DNA of 57,551 nt. Origin: Obelidium mucronatum. Lineage: Eukaryota; Chytridiomycota; Chytridiomycetes; Chytridiales; Chytriomycetaceae. The stretch spans positions 1-57,551 of the forward strand of contig JAIVFH010000173.1 in NCBI GenBank assembly GCA_025765595.1, read 5' to 3'. Under the pieces are notes generated by a model, which saw only the letters and a list, made by a program, of their open reading frames with translations, made no database searches and was not told where the DNA came from. The first letter of the stretch is position 1, and the number at the start of each line of letters is the position of its first letter. Both the position numbers and the translations under genes were made by a program. Shown in pieces: positions 54,677 through 57,551 of this stretch.

Positions 54677-57551
54677 ATGCAGCTGGCATCGACATCACAT
54701 CAAACTAGTCCCATTAGTAGCAATAACCGAACCGGATCAATTACACGGGCGAGTATGAGTGCAGCCAACGATCAGTATCTCTATGAACAAACTGTTCGCA
54801 AGTAAGTTTGACACCAAAAGAAACCGAAAGTATTGGCAGCTGATACCAATCTGCAGACTCTTTCATCAACTTACAGCTGGTTGTGGGACTCCTCTATGTA
54901 CTTTCAGACTCTGTGCGTCAAACTCACAAGTTCCACGTCTAGCAACACAGGCAGCTGCCATCATGGTAAACCCACGTTCACCCCTTTACTTCCCTATGAT
55001 ACAGTGATTTTAACACAAGATTCTTTTTTTCAAATATAGGCGGTTCAACTATCCTCGAAAACGCCAATTCCTTTTTGTCCTCGTCTTTCAAACTCCGCAA
55101 CACTATCTCAGAAAACCAACGATGCGTTTCTCGAATCGCTTTTGGCCGCAAAAAACGCATCAACAAAAACACGAAGTAATTCAGCGCTTTCGTCGCAAAA
55201 ACAGCAATTTGTCCCCACAAAGTCACCTCTAGAAACGGTTGAAGCATCACAACCAAACAGCCTCGAAAACAGCCAAGTGAAGGACGAAGCGGAAGTGGAA
55301 CAGGAAAAACGGAGAAAACAAGAATCCGATCAAGCCGCGCGTGTCGATTCTACGAATGTTCTGTTCAAGGCGTTGGGCAGGTTTGGAGCAGAAGCCACTG
55401 CCTCATTCAACTCGCGAGCAAAATCACTCATGGACCTGCCGAATCTGTTCTCTCCTTCGTTTAATTTGCCTTTGTTTGAGCCGGGGCCTTCAGTTACAGA
55501 TTCCTCCAGCGCCTCTCCTTCAGCTATGCTTCGTTCTGCGTCGTCCAAGGCGCCACACGGGCCAAATCATCACCACAATAGACTTGAAAAAATGGGATCT
55601 AGTACATCCTCTCTTTTTGAGGAGCTGGATACACAAGTCATTTCAGATCATTTGGATTTGGGAATCATTCAAACGGCTATTGCAAAAATACGCGTTCATT
55701 CCGAAATTCTATCGACACTGTCACCAGAGTCTCTCGAGCTGCCAGAAGTGCTTGAAAATTCGGAGGAGATTGAGTCGACACCGAATCCAATATTTGAAAC
55801 CAATCAAGTTGGAGAATCTGCCAAACAATATACCACCTCCCACGCTACCACCAATCAGCAAGTGTTTTTCGGTGGAATGATTGATTACAATGTACTACCG
55901 CTTTTGAAAACGATAAGAACCGTTTTTTCCAGCCCAGATGCCTTGAATCACAGCTTTTTGGTGAGGGGCTTGAATTCAGTTTTGTCATTGTATTCTTAAA
56001 GATAATCAGCCTTCAGGATTCGAGTCATCTTCCGCAGAGCTGGGGTTAAATATCCCGTCATTGCGCGAATCGTTTAAAATTAATTTGGAACCAAAAGAAC
56101 GCGTTCAACATACACTCTTGAGTTCATTTGAGGTTTTGCTGTCGTCAATACAGCTGAATTTAAAGAGATACCAAACAAGTTCGCCAGCGCTATTGCGCGT
56201 ATTTATGGTTCTCCTTGAGGTGCAAACAAGTCCCTTTTAATTTAATTTAAGGGAGTATGGGTCTAATTCCATCTTTTCTTGGGACAATAGAACCCATTTC
56301 TCGCAAATGATGAACACAACGGACGAATCCTCACCAAAACATGCGCCATTTTTGGATCCCTTGAACAAAAACCACGTAATCTTCTAGCAAAGTGGTTGTC
56401 CACTTACGACAGTGTCAATTTTCTTCGTCTCATGGAGCCGTTCACAACATACCTGAATCACCACTTTTTCCCCTTACATCGCCCTGATGAAATACTTGTC
56501 CAATGTATCCAAACCTTGTCGTTCTTCAACAGAGCGAATAACGTTGCGAAACCGCGGCCGATAGTTCCGATAAACACCTTTTACAATGACACGATTGCAT
56601 CCAAACTCAATTTTAAAGAAGAATACCGAATATGGAAGGACGGCGCGTCGTCGTCGTCGCAAACACAACAAAAGAAGCCTGGAACCACATCCCCCAAGAA
56701 ACCCGAATTCAGTTATCTGAATTATCCGTTCCTCTTTGATCCCGTCTCAAAAACGCGGATCATGCATATCGATGCGATGGCGCAAATGTCTCTTGAATAT
56801 GAAGAGGCGGTTGTGCATCAAGCGATTGTCATCCATGCGCAGAGGTTCTTGCAGGCGGATAGTGGGACTGTGAAGGTTTTGGAGGAAGGATTGCGGGGCC
56901 AAACGAATCCGTATCTTGTTTTGGAATTGAGGAGGCAGCATCTTGTGAAGGACGTGTTGGATCAGGTTGGGCTGTATTTTTTTTTTTTTTTCCCTTGTGT
57001 TGACTTGATTCAAATTTTTTTGCCGTGTTAGATTCACAAGAAGGAAAATGATCTTAAAAAACCACTCAAAGTCAAATTTGTTGGCGGTGGAGAAGAAGGG
57101 CATGACCAGGGAGGAGTTCAAAAAGAGTTTTCCAAGTGATTGTGAATCTTCTCTTGGATCCCACATATGGAATGTTTACATATGACCCCGAAACGCGATA
57201 TTCGTGGATTAATCCCACAAGTTTGGAACCTGAACGACAATTTGAACTTGTTGGAATTTTGTTGGGTTTGGCTTTGTACAATGGAGTCATTTTGGGGATT
57301 AATTTTGTTCCGCTCTTGTATAAAAAGTTGGTTGGAGAAAACGGTTGGTTTGGATGATGTTAAAATTGCGTTCCGGGTTGGGGAAAGGGCTGGAGATGTT
57401 GCTGGAATGGGATGCTGCAAATGGGGATGTAGAAGATGTGTTTATGAGGAGTTTCGATATTGAGTACGAGGTGTGGGGCAAGGTTAAAACAGTTCCTCTG
57501 GTCAATGGTGGATCTGATATTCTGTTACAAATGAGAATCGAAAAGGTATTT
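54677..57551 (+). CDS. UBE3A-like HECT E3 ubiquitin ligase with AZUL zinc finger, 3'-partial
   Basis: Transfers ubiquitin through a HECT cysteine (outside the window). Exons 54677-54801 and 54857-54965 join to give the AZUL zinc finger KLFHQLTAGCGTPLCTFRLC, then ASNSQVPRLATQAAAIMAVQ, the N-terminal signature of UBE3A/E6AP. A disordered region follows, then the conserved middle part (NPFLANDEHNGRI, NFLRLMEPFTTYLNHHF, NPYLVLELRRQHLVKDVLDQ). The HECT N-lobe reads LKKPLKVKFVGGGEEG, PTYGMFTYDPETRYSWINPT and FELVGILLGLALYNGVILGI. Later blocks (GLEMLLEWDAANGDVEDVFM) lie in another frame. Single-base offsets occur near 57128, 57350, 57372 and 57380, all in T or mixed runs. The last 100 or so residues including the catalytic cysteine are missing. 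Confidence 0.85.

Overview
The window looks like nuclear DNA of an early-diverging fungus, most likely a chytrid (inference). Genes carry short GT-AG introns of about 50-95 nt, use the standard code and sit close together on both strands. Typical fungal families (two WOPR/Gti1-Pac2 regulators, Trf4-like poly(A) polymerase, Trm2, Dus1, a Hos4-like ankyrin protein) lie next to families better known from animals (UBE3A with its AZUL zinc finger, FERRY3/C12orf4). No rRNA, convincing tRNA, CRISPR array or prokaryotic operon was seen.

Layout. 1-9.5 kb: a partial OPT oligopeptide transporter, a polytopic membrane protein (family copy A), a FERRY3-like protein with an internal UBA domain, a prenylation-tagged vWA protein, a WOPR factor and a small secreted/TM protein. 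9.5-16.8 kb: a kynurenine-formamidase-like hydrolase, an unknown acidic protein beside a DDE transposase, a DUF885 protein that has lost its metal motif, and an unresolved stretch. 16.8-28.7 kb: Trf4-like polymerase, Dus1, membrane protein copy B, mitochondrial uL6 and a large ankyrin-repeat protein. 28.9-35.6 kb: a jacalin-like lectin, a cytochrome b561 and two tandem two-TM sensor receptors. 35.7-42.5 kb: RNase H, TFIIE-alpha, a dsRNA-binding protein and an FAD/[2Fe-2S] oxidoreductase whose 3' end was tandemly duplicated. 42.6-57.5 kb: a secreted GH20 hexosaminidase, a second WOPR factor, Trm2, a secreted LRR protein, a MYND-family pair, a coiled-coil protein and a UBE3A-like ligase cut by the window end.

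The genes are mostly unrelated housekeeping and accessory functions. RNA biology is well represented (Trf4, Dus1, Trm2, RNase H, dsRBD protein, TFIIE), as are sensing and surface functions (receptors, membrane proteins, LRR protein, lectin, GH20, OPT).

Two cautions apply throughout. First, at least eight well-conserved genes need one or more single-base corrections to keep frame, often at homopolymers; consensus error is the simplest explanation. Second, exon boundaries were placed by eye from splice signals and protein continuity, without transcripts.
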